Assembly (NCBI GenBank): GCA_958454405.1
Contig: CAUEBO010000091.1
Span: forward strand, 1-8,177
Direction of reading: 5' to 3'
DNA length: 8,177 nt
From: an uncultured Eggerthellaceae bacterium
Lineage (GTDB): Bacteria; Actinomycetota; Coriobacteriia; Coriobacteriales; Eggerthellaceae
In this document: positions 1 through 5,467 of the stretch, one piece after another
Position numbering within the stretch: position 1 is the first letter of the stretch
How the letters are laid out: each line of letters opens with the position of its first letter
Program-made: the position numbers and the translations under genes
The notes under the pieces: model-generated
The model's database searches: none
The model's input: the letters and a program-made list of their open reading frames with translations, nothing else
Told to the model about the DNA's origin: nothing

Positions 1-129
1 AACGTGGGCGACTCCATCATGTACGTGCTCATCGGCGCCGACATCCGCCCGAACTGCATCGACGCGCTGCAGAAGCTGGTCGGGAAGATCAAGAACGACC
101 TCGTGGTGGAAAAAGAGCTGTACGCCTAG
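1..129 (+). CDS. C-terminal end of a truncated gene, possibly MoaE-like
   Basis: Frame 1 is open from the window edge to a TAG at 127-129 and gives 42 residues, starting N-V-G-D-S-I-M-Y and ending K-E-L-Y-A. Codon use matches the genes around it, so this is the tail of a real protein whose start lies outside the window. The pattern V-G-D-x-x-x-Y-V, then an R and a C/A-x-x-A-L turn, then a helix ending in lysines and K-E, resembles the end of molybdopterin synthase catalytic subunit (MoaE). That enzyme adds sulfur to precursor Z in molybdenum cofactor synthesis. The usual P-I-W-K-K-E ending is absent, so the match is weak; an ACT-like small ligand-binding domain is an alternative. The coding call is fairly safe, the function is not. 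Confidence 0.6.
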   Translation, partial: NVGDSIMYVLIGADIRPNCIDALQKLVGKIKNDLVVEKELYA

Positions 130-198
130 GCGAAAAGCCCTCCGCCCGCCCTGCCGCAACGACACGGCAAACGCCCGGTCCCACTTCCGTACAAACGG

Positions 199-239
199 TT
201 ACGCCCCCTCCGCCTTTCTTCTAGAGTGGTCGCACTCTA
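199..239 (+). promoter_or_regulatory. Possible promoter/operator of the amaP unit
   Basis: The 164-bp gap between the first gene and amaP holds a 7-bp inverted repeat, TAGAGTG (222-228) and CACTCTA (233-239), around the loop GTCG. Its left arm contains TAGAGT, which could serve as a -10 box. Seventeen bases upstream is TTACGC (199-204), a poor -35. A regulator binding this repeat would cover the -10. The promoter must lie somewhere in this gap, because the previous gene ends at 129 and amaP starts a new unit. The exact boxes are a guess. A second weak hairpin, TGCCG/CGGCA at 152-169, could be the end of the upstream transcript but has no T tract. Confidence 0.3.
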
Positions 240-293
240 TTCGACAGCGCGCCGCGATCAGCGAAGCGCGCACGAGAAAGAAAGGCGGCATGT

Positions 294-914
294 ATGGGAA
301 AGTTCAAACGCTTTTGCATGATCGCATTCGTTGTTGCTGCCGTGCTGGGCATCGGCGTGCTGGCTGCCCTCTGGTTCGCATGGGAGCCGCTGTTCCCCGC
401 CATCGCATGGCTCATGAGCATGCCCTGGTTCTACGTCGTCGAAGGCGTCCTCTTGGGCATCACGGCGCTCGGCCTGCTGGTGGTGCTCATTCGGGCGATC
501 ACGGCGCCGGGCAAGAAGTCGCAGCTTGAGCAGGAGCGCGGCGGCGGCAGCATCGCCATCACGCAGAACGCCATCCAGTCGACGGTGAAGCACGTGATCG
601 AGAACCATCACGGGCTGGTCACGGACAACATCAAGGTCGACATCACCAACCGGCACGATCCGCGCATGGCCATCCATGCCAAGATCGATCCGGGCCGCAA
701 CGCCGAGCTGGGCGAGCTGGGCGCGCGGCTGCAGGATGAGATAGCCGCAACGGTCGAAGCGTTCACGGGCTATCCGGTCGATTCCGTGCGCATCACGTTC
801 GCAGGCGACGCCGACGTGGTCACGCCCGCGTTCACGCAGCAGGCGAAGGCGCAAAGCGACAGCGCGCCGCGCATGCAGCAGGTCAAGCCCGTGCCCGTCC
901 ACGCCGCGAAGTAG
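294..914 (+). CDS. amaP: AmaP-like alkaline shock response membrane anchor protein
   Basis: This 206-residue protein has the AmaP architecture. A short basic start (M-G-K-F-K-R-F) is followed by two hydrophobic segments at about residues 8-30 and 45-68. A cytoplasmic Asp23-like domain runs from about 84 to 170, beginning G-G-G-S-I-A-I-T-Q-N-A-I and including a V-K-V-D-I-type strand. A polar tail ends the protein. In Staphylococcus, AmaP holds the abundant Asp23 protein at the membrane; its loss disturbs the envelope-stress response. Here it is the first gene of amaP-DUF2273-asp23, which is the expected company. I chose the ATG at 294 because AAAGG (281-285) is well spaced and the M-G-K-F start matches the family. 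An overlapping ATG at 290 is in another frame and does not lead to the protein. Confidence 0.88.
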   Translation: MGKFKRFCMIAFVVAAVLGIGVLAALWFAWEPLFPAIAWLMSMPWFYVVEGVLLGITALGLLVVLIRAITAPGKKSQLEQERGGGSIAITQNAIQSTVKHVIENHHGLVTDNIKVDITNRHDPRMAIHAKIDPGRNAELGELGARLQDEIAATVEAFTGYPVDSVRITFAGDADVVTPAFTQQAKAQSDSAPRMQQVKPVPVHAAK

Positions 915-926
915 GGAGGTGCGCGC

Positions 927-1301
927 ATGACCCAATCCGCCATGAACATGAGAACGAACGTCCGCCAGGCTTCGTCCCAGCAAGGGCAGCGGAGCGCCTC
1001 GTCGAAACCGGCCGACACGCCTTCCGACGTCATCGCGAACGCGGCTTCCGAGGCCAAGCAGGACCGCGGCGTCTACGCCAGCATGAAGCGCGCGATGTCG
1101 CCTTACGTCGAACGCCACAGCCACGCGGTGCTGTACGGCATCATAGGCTTCATTGCAGCGGCCCTCATCCTCATCGTCGGCTTCTGGCCCACCGTCTTGC
1201 TGGCGGCCTTCGCAGCCGTCGGCGCCGTCATCGGGAAGTACCGGGACGGCGATCGCAAGACGCGCGAACGGATGAGGCACTTCCTCGACCGCTTCAACTA
1301 G
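927..1301 (+). CDS. DUF2273 family small membrane protein of the Asp23 module
   Basis: The protein has 124 residues. The C-terminal half is typical of DUF2273: hydrophobic helices at about 68-86 and 88-104, the G-F-W-x-T-x-L-L turn between them (85-92), G-K-Y-x-D-G (103-108) and an ending F-L-D-R-F. DUF2273 proteins are regularly encoded beside amaP and asp23, and probably belong to the same membrane complex; their exact role is unknown. The first 60 residues are polar, rich in Ser, Gln and Ala, and look disordered. Many family members are only about 60-80 residues long, so this N-terminal extension is unusual. The start at 927 is backed by GGGAGGT six bases upstream. The gene follows amaP by 12 bases, so the two are probably co-transcribed. 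A later start at Met53 would give a standard-sized protein but has no clear ribosome site. Confidence 0.85.
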   Translation: MTQSAMNMRTNVRQASSQQGQRSASSKPADTPSDVIANAASEAKQDRGVYASMKRAMSPYVERHSHAVLYGIIGFIAAALILIVGFWPTVLLAAFAAVGAVIGKYRDGDRKTRERMRHFLDRFN

Positions 1302-1307
1302 CAACCT

Positions 1308-1367
1308 GCGAGCGTCGGCGTGCGCGGCGGCATGCCCCGGCGCGCCGCCCGACGCGCCGACGCTCGC
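1308..1367 (+). promoter_or_regulatory. Intercistronic stem-loop upstream of asp23
   Basis: GCGAGCGTCGGCG (1308-1320) is the exact reverse complement of CGCCGACGCTCGC (1355-1367). In RNA the stem extends by a G-U and a G-C pair, and the loop is GC-rich and can fold further. No T tract follows, so it is not an obvious terminator. It lies just after the DUF2273 stop and 36 bases before the asp23 start. The likely role is protecting or processing the asp23 part of the transcript, or partial attenuation; this is inferred from position only. Confidence 0.55.
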
Positions 1368-1403
1368 TCGGCACAGCACACCATTCACGTGAAAGGACAC
1401 ACC

Positions 1404-1913
1404 ATGACCCAAAGCACCATGACCAAGCCTGAAACGAGCACCTACAATCCCTACTCGACCATGGACAGCGCCGACAGCCCGTCCCAGGATCGCGCTTCCG
1501 CTGACAACGTGCCCGCCGAGCCCGTGTACAAGCTCGTCATCGACGAGAACGTCGTCGAGAAGATCACCTCCAAGGCCGCCCAGAAGATCGACGGCATCAT
1601 CGACATGAAGGGCAACCTGCTGTCCACCATCCAGGAGGGCCTGGGCGGCAACGACAAGACCAAGGGCGTGGACGCCGACGTCGTCGACGATCACAACGCG
1701 AAGGTCGACCTCAACGTCATCCTCGAATACGGAAAGTCGGCAACGGACGTGTTCGATCAGATCAAGGATGTTGTCGGTGGCGATCTGAAGGACATGACCG
1801 GCCTCACCCTGGTCGAAATGACGGTCAACGTCGTCGACGTCATGACGCCGGAAGAGTTCAACCAGAAGAACGGCTCCAACAACGACGACGGGCAGAGCGA
1901 CAGCTCCCGCTAA
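1404..1913 (+). CDS. Asp23/Gls24 family envelope stress response protein
   Basis: This 169-residue soluble acidic protein belongs to the Asp23/Gls24 (alkaline shock protein 23) family. The conserved domain covers about residues 41-150. It has Y-K-L-V-I-D-E-N-V-V-E-K-I, A-A-Q-K-I-D-G-I, a K-G-V-D-A-D-V-V strand, V-D-L-N-V-I-L-E-Y-G, and M-T-G-L-T-L-V-E-M-T-V-N-V-V-D-V. A polar Ser/Thr-rich stretch precedes it and an Asn/Asp/Ser-rich tail follows. Family members are abundant cytoplasmic proteins held at the membrane by AmaP and linked to cell-wall stress. The ATG at 1404 is preceded by GAAAGGA with good spacing; the frame stays open upstream to 1320, but that stretch is the intercistronic hairpin. 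Codons are strongly biased to AAG, AAC, ATC and GTC, which suggests high expression. It is the last gene of its unit. Confidence 0.93.
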   Translation: MTQSTMTKPETSTYNPYSTMDSADSPSQDRASADNVPAEPVYKLVIDENVVEKITSKAAQKIDGIIDMKGNLLSTIQEGLGGNDKTKGVDADVVDDHNAKVDLNVILEYGKSATDVFDQIKDVVGGDLKDMTGLTLVEMTVNVVDVMTPEEFNQKNGSNNDDGQSDSSR

Positions 1914-1917
1914 TCCT

Positions 1918-1934
1918 TCGGGGAGCTGCCCCGA
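1918..1934 (+). terminator. Small hairpin just after asp23
   Basis: TCGGGG (1918-1923) pairs with CCCCGA (1929-1934) around a five-base loop, four bases after the asp23 stop. No T run follows. It may protect the 3' end of the transcript or act as a weak stop upstream of the stronger terminator at 1981. Confidence 0.3.
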
Positions 1935-1980
1935 GTCGCCGCGCGGAGCGCGCCCCGTCCACGCTCCGCCACCATCATGC

Positions 1981-2014
1981 AGGCCCGCCTCGCCAGCTGG
2001 CAAGGCGGGCCTTT
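1981..2014 (+). terminator. Intrinsic terminator of the amaP-DUF2273-asp23 unit
   Basis: AGGCCCGCCT-c-GCCA (1981-1995) and TGGC-a-AGGCGGGCCT (1998-2012) form a 15-bp stem with one C/A mismatch, followed by a short T run within CCTTTGC. Because GCCAGCTGGC at the tip is self-complementary, the true loop is a few bases wider. The stem lies 67 bases after the asp23 stop, with no gene between. It reads almost as well on the minus strand, but no minus-strand gene needs it there. Confidence 0.8.
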
Positions 2015-2040
2015 GCATGCGGGAACCGCCCGTCCAAGCC

Positions 2041-2205
2041 TCGACCCCCCGGACCTCCTCCCCGATCCTTCTTCTCGATTCTCCATCCGGCCCTTCATTC
2101 CCCCTTGCCCGCCCCCTTCTTTCTGGGCCCCTTTCCCTCAACCCCTGCTCACGACTCCTTCTTTCTGCTCCTCCTCGCTTTTTCCTTTTCCAGCTCGCTT
2201 TTTCA
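2041..2205. repeat. Polypyrimidine tract with short direct repeats
   Basis: By hand count about 135 of 165 bases on the plus strand are C or T, roughly 82 percent. Two 11-base words occur twice: CCTTCTTTCTG at 2115-2125 and 2157-2167, and CTCGCTTTTTC at 2174-2184 and 2194-2204. No frame across it looks like protein. Such strand-asymmetric tracts can be spacer DNA, can form unusual structures, or can give C/U-rich RNA that favours Rho-dependent termination; nothing here chooses among these. Confidence 0.5.
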
Positions 2206-2314
2206 GACCGCGCACGGAATGCGTCCGTCCACCGTTGAACCACCGTTGCCACAGCCCCGGCCGATCCGCCTCCATGGCGCCGGCTGGTCTTTCGAAGGAA
2301 TCCGGCCCGAACCG

Positions 2315-2467
2315 CAAATGACCGAAAACACGGTCGAATGTGCACTCGCCGAGCGCGAAACCGGCCACGCGAATTCCGCGACCAGGCGTTTTGCACAACC
2401 AAGGCGTGCGAAGGGCGCGGATCGGCTTCGCGGACTGCACATTCGACCGCGTTTTCTGTCATATTTG
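2315..2467. repeat. Large imperfect inverted repeat, possible small intergenic element
   Basis: The arm at 2319-2344 matches the reverse complement of 2436-2461 at 24 of 26 positions; both contain TCGAATGTGCA when read inward. CAAA outside the left arm is matched by TTTG outside the right arm, with two extra bases on the right. The arms flank 91 bases that are not themselves symmetric. The left arm also folds alone: GACCG (2320-2324) and CGGTC (2331-2335) around a six-base loop, and the right arm does so with one mismatch. The form resembles a REP/MITE-like intergenic repeat, but no second copy is visible in this window. Confidence 0.6.
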
Positions 2468-2510
2468 ATTTCGCCCGGAGCCGGCATCGCGCCGGAAGTT
2501 GGAAGCAGGG

Positions 2511-2516
2511 TACAAT
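2511..2516 (+). promoter_or_regulatory. Possible -10 box of the DUF2974 hydrolase gene
   Basis: TACAAT matches the sigma-70 -10 consensus at five of six bases and would place the transcript start about 35 bases before the ATG at 2558. No good -35 lies 16-18 bases upstream (CGCGCC region), and there is no TGn extension. The call rests on the -10 and its position alone. Confidence 0.35.
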
Positions 2517-2557
2517 GGGAACCACCGTCCACCCACAAGAAGCGGAGCGCGCGGGCT

Positions 2558-3718
2558 ATGAACATCCTCGAGTATCTGGCAACCGAATTCGCCTCTTTCG
2601 ACGAGAAGCCGTTCAATCCCGTCGATTCGGCCATCTTCTCGCAGTTCTGCATGGTGCGCGCCGAGGGCATCGTGCCGGCGATGCGCGAGCGGAAGTCGTT
2701 TTTGGACTGGGGAACCGTGGTGCAGAACCTGCTTTCCCCCGCGCGGGGAACCGTGCATTTCATCGACCTGCTGCGCGCCGAGCGCTACGCCGACATGTTC
2801 ACCGGCCTCGTTCCCGGCATGGTGAAGGACAATCTGCTGGCGCTGGCGGCCAGCCCGCGGTTCCGCGACGTGGCGTTGCGCGATTACCTGAGCCTGTTCG
2901 ACACGGAGCGCCAGACGCAGTTCGCCGCCGTCACCTTCGTCTACAAGAAAGAGTTCGCCTACGTGGGGTTCCGCGGCACCGACGCCTCCATCGTCGGTTG
3001 GCGCGAGAACTTCAACATGGCCTACGCCTCACCCGTTCCGGCTCAGGAGCAGGCCCTCCGCTACCTGGAAGCCATCGCTTCGCACCTGCCCCGCCGCCTG
3101 CTCGTGGGCGGCCACTCGAAAGGAGCCAACTTGGCGCTGTATGCGGCGCTCCGCGCTCCGGCGGACGTGCAGGATCGCATCGAGCGCGTCTATGCGCACG
3201 ACGGGCCCGGCTTCAAGGACGGCGTCTTCTCGCCCGACGATTGGCAGCGGCTGGACGGACGCATCCATCGCACCGTGCCGCAGGAATCCGTCATCGGCAT
3301 GCTCATGGAATCGCATGCGCCGCTGCGCGTGGTGCGCAGCACCGAGCGCGGCCTCATGCAGCACAGCCCGTTCTCCTGGGAGGTGGAGGGCGACGACTTC
3401 GCTTACGTCGACGGCCTCGCAGACAACGCGAAGTTCACCGACTCCCTGCTCACCGAATGGCTGGCGCGCTATTCCGACGAAGAAGCCGCCGCTATCGTGG
3501 ACGCGCTGTTCAAAGCCGTGGAAGCCTCGGGCGCCCAGAACGCGACCGAGGTGTTCTTCGGCGGCCCCAGAACGGTCGCGCTCGTTGCCGAAGCCGCCAA
3601 GAAGATCGATGGCGCCGCCCGCGACACCCTGCTGGGCGCTCTCGGCTCCCTTGCCGAGCTGGCCACCCGGCACGTGGCCCAGGGCTTCGTCGGCAAGTTC
3701 GCGCCGAAGGGCAGCTAG
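2558..3718 (+). CDS. DUF2974/Mbeg1-like alpha/beta-hydrolase, probable lipase or esterase
   Basis: The protein has 386 residues. The start N-I-L-E-Y-L and the F-N-P-V-D-S-A-I-F-S-Q block (19-30) are typical of the Mbeg1-like/DUF2974 family. The lipase-type core follows: F-R-G-T-D (138-142), the nucleophile elbow G-G-H-S-K-G-A-N (184-191, Ser187), and D-G-P-G-F (215-219), whose Asp is the probable acid of the triad. His253 in M-E-S-H-A-P-L or His269 in Q-H-S-P-F-S-W is the likely catalytic histidine. No signal peptide or membrane helix is seen, so it should be cytoplasmic. The natural substrate is unknown. The ATG at 2558 has GGAG ten bases upstream and fits the family start; the frame is open back to 2105 but that part is non-coding in style. 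The gene appears to be transcribed alone and ends 19 bases from the convergent DUF6179-like gene. Confidence 0.85.
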   Translation: MNILEYLATEFASFDEKPFNPVDSAIFSQFCMVRAEGIVPAMRERKSFLDWGTVVQNLLSPARGTVHFIDLLRAERYADMFTGLVPGMVKDNLLALAASPRFRDVALRDYLSLFDTERQTQFAAVTFVYKKEFAYVGFRGTDASIVGWRENFNMAYASPVPAQEQALRYLEAIASHLPRRLLVGGHSKGANLALYAALRAPADVQDRIERVYAHDGPGFKDGVFSPDDWQRLDGRIHRTVPQESVIGMLMESHAPLRVVRSTERGLMQHSPFSWEVEGDDFAYVDGLADNAKFTDSLLTEWLARYSDEEAAAIVDALFKAVEASGAQNATEVFFGGPRTVALVAEAAKKIDGAARDTLLGALGSLAELATRHVAQGFVGKFAPKGS

Positions 3719-3737
3719 CCGCAGCGCCGGCGCGCCT

Positions 3738-4643
3738 TCACCAACGCACGAACACGCCCTCCATGCCGCCGCGGCGCAGAGCGCACGCTATGCGCGGGCG
3801 AAGGCTCTGGGCGAGCGCATCCAGATAGGCGTGCACCGCGGCATCGTCCTGGCCGAGTTGGGCGCAGACGAACTCGCCCGCCTGCTGCAGCCGTCGGGCC
3901 AGCCGGGCCGGACCGACTCCGCGCAGCTCATCGCACAGGCGAACACGGGCGTCGTCGTCCAGTCGCAGGCTGCGCGCTTCGCATCCCGCCAGGGCGCAGC
4001 CCAGGGCGTTCGCAGCAATCGGCTCGAACAGGTTGAGGATCAGCTCGCCGTAATCGGGATGCACGCTGCGCAGCAGCGCCCGGCATCGGCTCAGATCGAA
4101 CGACTGCAAGAACCGGCATTCCACGAGCAGGCGCTCCAGATACACGGCGACGTAGTCGACCCCCTTCAGCTTTTCCGCTACGGGCTGGCAGAGCGGATAG
4201 TCGATGTCCGCCGGTATCTCGTGCGCGAAGAAGCGCGGCTCGTAGCGGGCTTTGAAATCCCGCAGGCTCTCCAGCGTGTCCTTGAGCGCGACGCTTTCCA
4301 GCAAGGGCATGTTCAGGCACACGTCCTTCCACAGGCTCTCGACCCGAACGGCGTCGGCCTCGATGCGCTGCAGGTTCCGCTTGAACACCGCGCCAGCGCC
4401 TTCGGCGGACACCTTTTGAACCGATGCGGGATCGGGATCGTCGGGGTCGACGCCCAGCACGTAGCAGGCCGATGCCAGCAGCCGATGCGCGTCGCATTCG
4501 GAAATCGAGCTGCTCTCGCCCAACGTGTAGAGCGATGCCTGCTTCGCCAGCAGGCTCCACAGCTCCAGCTGGAACGCCGTCTCGTCCTGCGCTGCCCGAA
4601 CGGCGCCGTCGGTCCCGCTGCTTGAGACGAGGCCGCCGTCCAC
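3738..4643 (-). CDS. DUF6179-like protein of unknown function
   Basis: I read a 301-residue protein from a GTG at 4643. The pattern Y-T-L-G-E-S-S-S-I (39-47) followed by a helix with L-L-A-S-A-C-Y-V-L, and later R-Y-E-P-R-F-F-A-H-E-I-P-A-D-I-D-Y-P-L-C (133-152), recalls DUF6179 proteins of Clostridia. I recognise this from memory. The protein is mostly helical and soluble, with no signal peptide, membrane segment or known catalytic motif. Cysteines are scattered rather than paired. It follows the DUF6323-like gene with seven bases between that stop and this GTG. The only Shine-Dalgarno-like word, GGAGG, lies about 23 bases upstream, so translational coupling is likely. The frame is open further upstream, but that part overlaps the previous gene and has poor codon character. 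An upstream GTG near 4782 is the less likely alternative start. Confidence 0.75.
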   Translation of the reverse strand: MDGGLVSSSGTDGAVRAAQDETAFQLELWSLLAKQASLYTLGESSSISECDAHRLLASACYVLGVDPDDPDPASVQKVSAEGAGAVFKRNLQRIEADAVRVESLWKDVCLNMPLLESVALKDTLESLRDFKARYEPRFFAHEIPADIDYPLCQPVAEKLKGVDYVAVYLERLLVECRFLQSFDLSRCRALLRSVHPDYGELILNLFEPIAANALGCALAGCEARSLRLDDDARVRLCDELRGVGPARLARRLQQAGEFVCAQLGQDDAAVHAYLDALAQSLRPRIACALRRGGMEGVFVRW

Positions 4644-4650
4644 GTCGCCG

Positions 4651-5310
4651 TCAGAGGAACGACGAGCCTCCGATGCGGCTATTGGAATCGAATCCGATGC
4701 GGTAGAGCTCGTTGTACCCGTCGTAAAAGCCGGCGGCGTAGTCGTTGCCCGGGCGCTCCCCCTGCTCGTCGTCCAGCGCACGGCTGAACTCGTCCCGCAC
4801 CCGTTCCTCGACTCCGTCATGGGCCGCCTCCTCATCGAACGCCTCCAACTGCGTCTTCTCGTCGTAGTCGCCGGCCCGCCGGCGCGCGGCATGCGCGCGC
4901 AGCGTTGCAAGCGGCACGTCCGCCAAAGCATCGACCGATCCGGCCGCCTCATGGTCGTACGCGAAGCGCAGCGCCTCGATCAGATCGCCGTCGGCCATCG
5001 CCTCGCCCGCCTCGGAATCCTCCTTGCGGCGGTAGAACACGTCCTGAACGTCCGCGATCGTCTCCTCGTAACCCTCCTGCGAAAGATAGGGGGAATCGCA
5101 GAATCCCAGAACCAGCTCGCGCAGCACACCGCGCCCGAACTCCACGCGCCCCGTGGCCCGCAGCGCCTCGCCGCGCCGCTCGGCCAAGCCCATCATCTGC
5201 TGCTCGGTCAGCCTCAGTCCGTGCTTCGCCGTCGCCTCGTTGCAGACGGCCAGATCCTCCCGCACGGCAGCCCGTTGCAGCCGTGGCGGAATCGCCAGAT
5301 CGAAACCCAT
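4651..5310 (-). CDS. DUF6323-like protein of unknown function
   Basis: The protein has 219 residues. The core L-T-E-Q-Q (35-39), E-A-L-R-A-T-G-R-V-E-F-G (48-59), F-C-D-S-P-Y-L (70-76), Y-E-E-T-I-A-D-V-Q-D-V-F-Y (81-93) and D-L-I-E-A-L (109-114) matches my memory of DUF6323. That family is commonly found next to DUF6179 in anaerobic Firmicutes. The C-terminal third is acidic with many charged residues and then Y-A-A-G-F-Y-D-G-Y-N (191-200). It looks helical, soluble and cytoplasmic. I chose the ATG at 5310 because GAGGTG (5322-5317) is six bases upstream; the ATG at 5316 would sit against that site, and one at 5358 lacks a site. It is the first gene of a two-gene operon. No enzymatic motif is visible, so I assign no function. 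Confidence 0.75.
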   Translation of the reverse strand: MGFDLAIPPRLQRAAVREDLAVCNEATAKHGLRLTEQQMMGLAERRGEALRATGRVEFGRGVLRELVLGFCDSPYLSQEGYEETIADVQDVFYRRKEDSEAGEAMADGDLIEALRFAYDHEAAGSVDALADVPLATLRAHAARRRAGDYDEKTQLEAFDEEAAHDGVEERVRDEFSRALDDEQGERPGNDYAAGFYDGYNELYRIGFDSNSRIGGSSFL

Positions 5311-5361
5311 GCGCATCACCTCGCACAGGGTTATACCGCGAACCGCATCCGAATGCACGGC

Positions 5362-5390
5362 TCGACTTTCATCCGGTTTTGTGGTACTAT
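5362..5390 (+). promoter_or_regulatory. Plus-strand promoter with no gene behind it
   Basis: TCGACT (5362-5367, four of six matches to TTGACA) is followed by a 17-base spacer and TACTAT (5385-5390), with an extended TGG just before the -10. Spacing and boxes are the best sigma-70 match I found in the window. The predicted start near 5397 is only a few bases before the hairpin at 5402, and no plus-strand gene follows. On the opposite strand the same bases give TATAGT (5391-5386), so the site could be a divergent promoter serving the DUF6323 operon. Confidence 0.45.
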
Positions 5391-5401
5391 ATGCCCTGTT
5401 G

Positions 5402-5433
5402 AAAGAGGAGAAACCGTGGTTTCTCCTCTTTTT
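5402..5433 (+). terminator. Perfect 14-bp palindromic stem with T run
   Basis: AAAGAGGAGAAACC (5402-5415) and GGTTTCTCCTCTTT (5418-5431) are exact reverse complements around GT; in RNA the tip must open to CGTG or more. The right arm runs into TTTTT (5429-5433), giving an intrinsic terminator for plus-strand transcripts. Read on the minus strand the T tail is only TTTC, so it could also act, less well, at the end of purL transcripts. The position just downstream of the promoter at 5362-5390 is odd. Confidence 0.65.
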
Positions 5434-5467
5434 GCGTGTCCGGCGAAACAGCGCCGAGCCGCTGGAA

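Larger units (their letters stand above)
1914..2557. other. Non-coding stretch between asp23 and the DUF2974 gene
   Basis: This 644-bp stretch has no credible gene. From left to right it contains the asp23 terminator structures, a pyrimidine-rich tract (2041-2205), a GC-rich piece with CCACCGTTG occurring twice near 2229-2249, a large imperfect inverted repeat (2315-2467), and a candidate promoter with TACAAT at 2511. Open frames cross it on both strands, but their translations are low-complexity Pro/Ser/Arg text with no ribosome sites. The minus-strand and plus-strand translations near 2320-2470 resemble each other, as expected from an inverted repeat rather than from a gene. Confidence 0.65.

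Noticed and set aside
258..2525. A 755-codon open frame on the minus strand
   Set aside because: It lies antisense to amaP, DUF2273 and asp23, which have clear family matches and ribosome sites. Its translation is Arg/His/Val-rich text without domains, as expected for the complement of biased GC-rich codons.
2105..2557. In-frame N-terminal extension of the DUF2974 protein
   Set aside because: The added 151 residues come from the pyrimidine tract and the inverted repeat, have no ribosome site, and the family start fits the ATG at 2558.
3719..3737. Terminator between the two convergent genes
   Set aside because: Only 19 bases separate the stops; GGCGCGCC is a short palindrome without a stem-loop and T run.
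3141..4625. A 494-codon open frame on the plus strand across two genes
   Set aside because: It overlaps the hydrolase in another frame and runs antisense to the DUF6179-like gene; its composition is low-complexity and it has no ribosome site.
5311..5460. Riboswitch or purine-type leader near purL
   Set aside because: The gap is at the 3' end of purL, not its 5' end, and no riboswitch core could be recognised; only simple hairpins are present.
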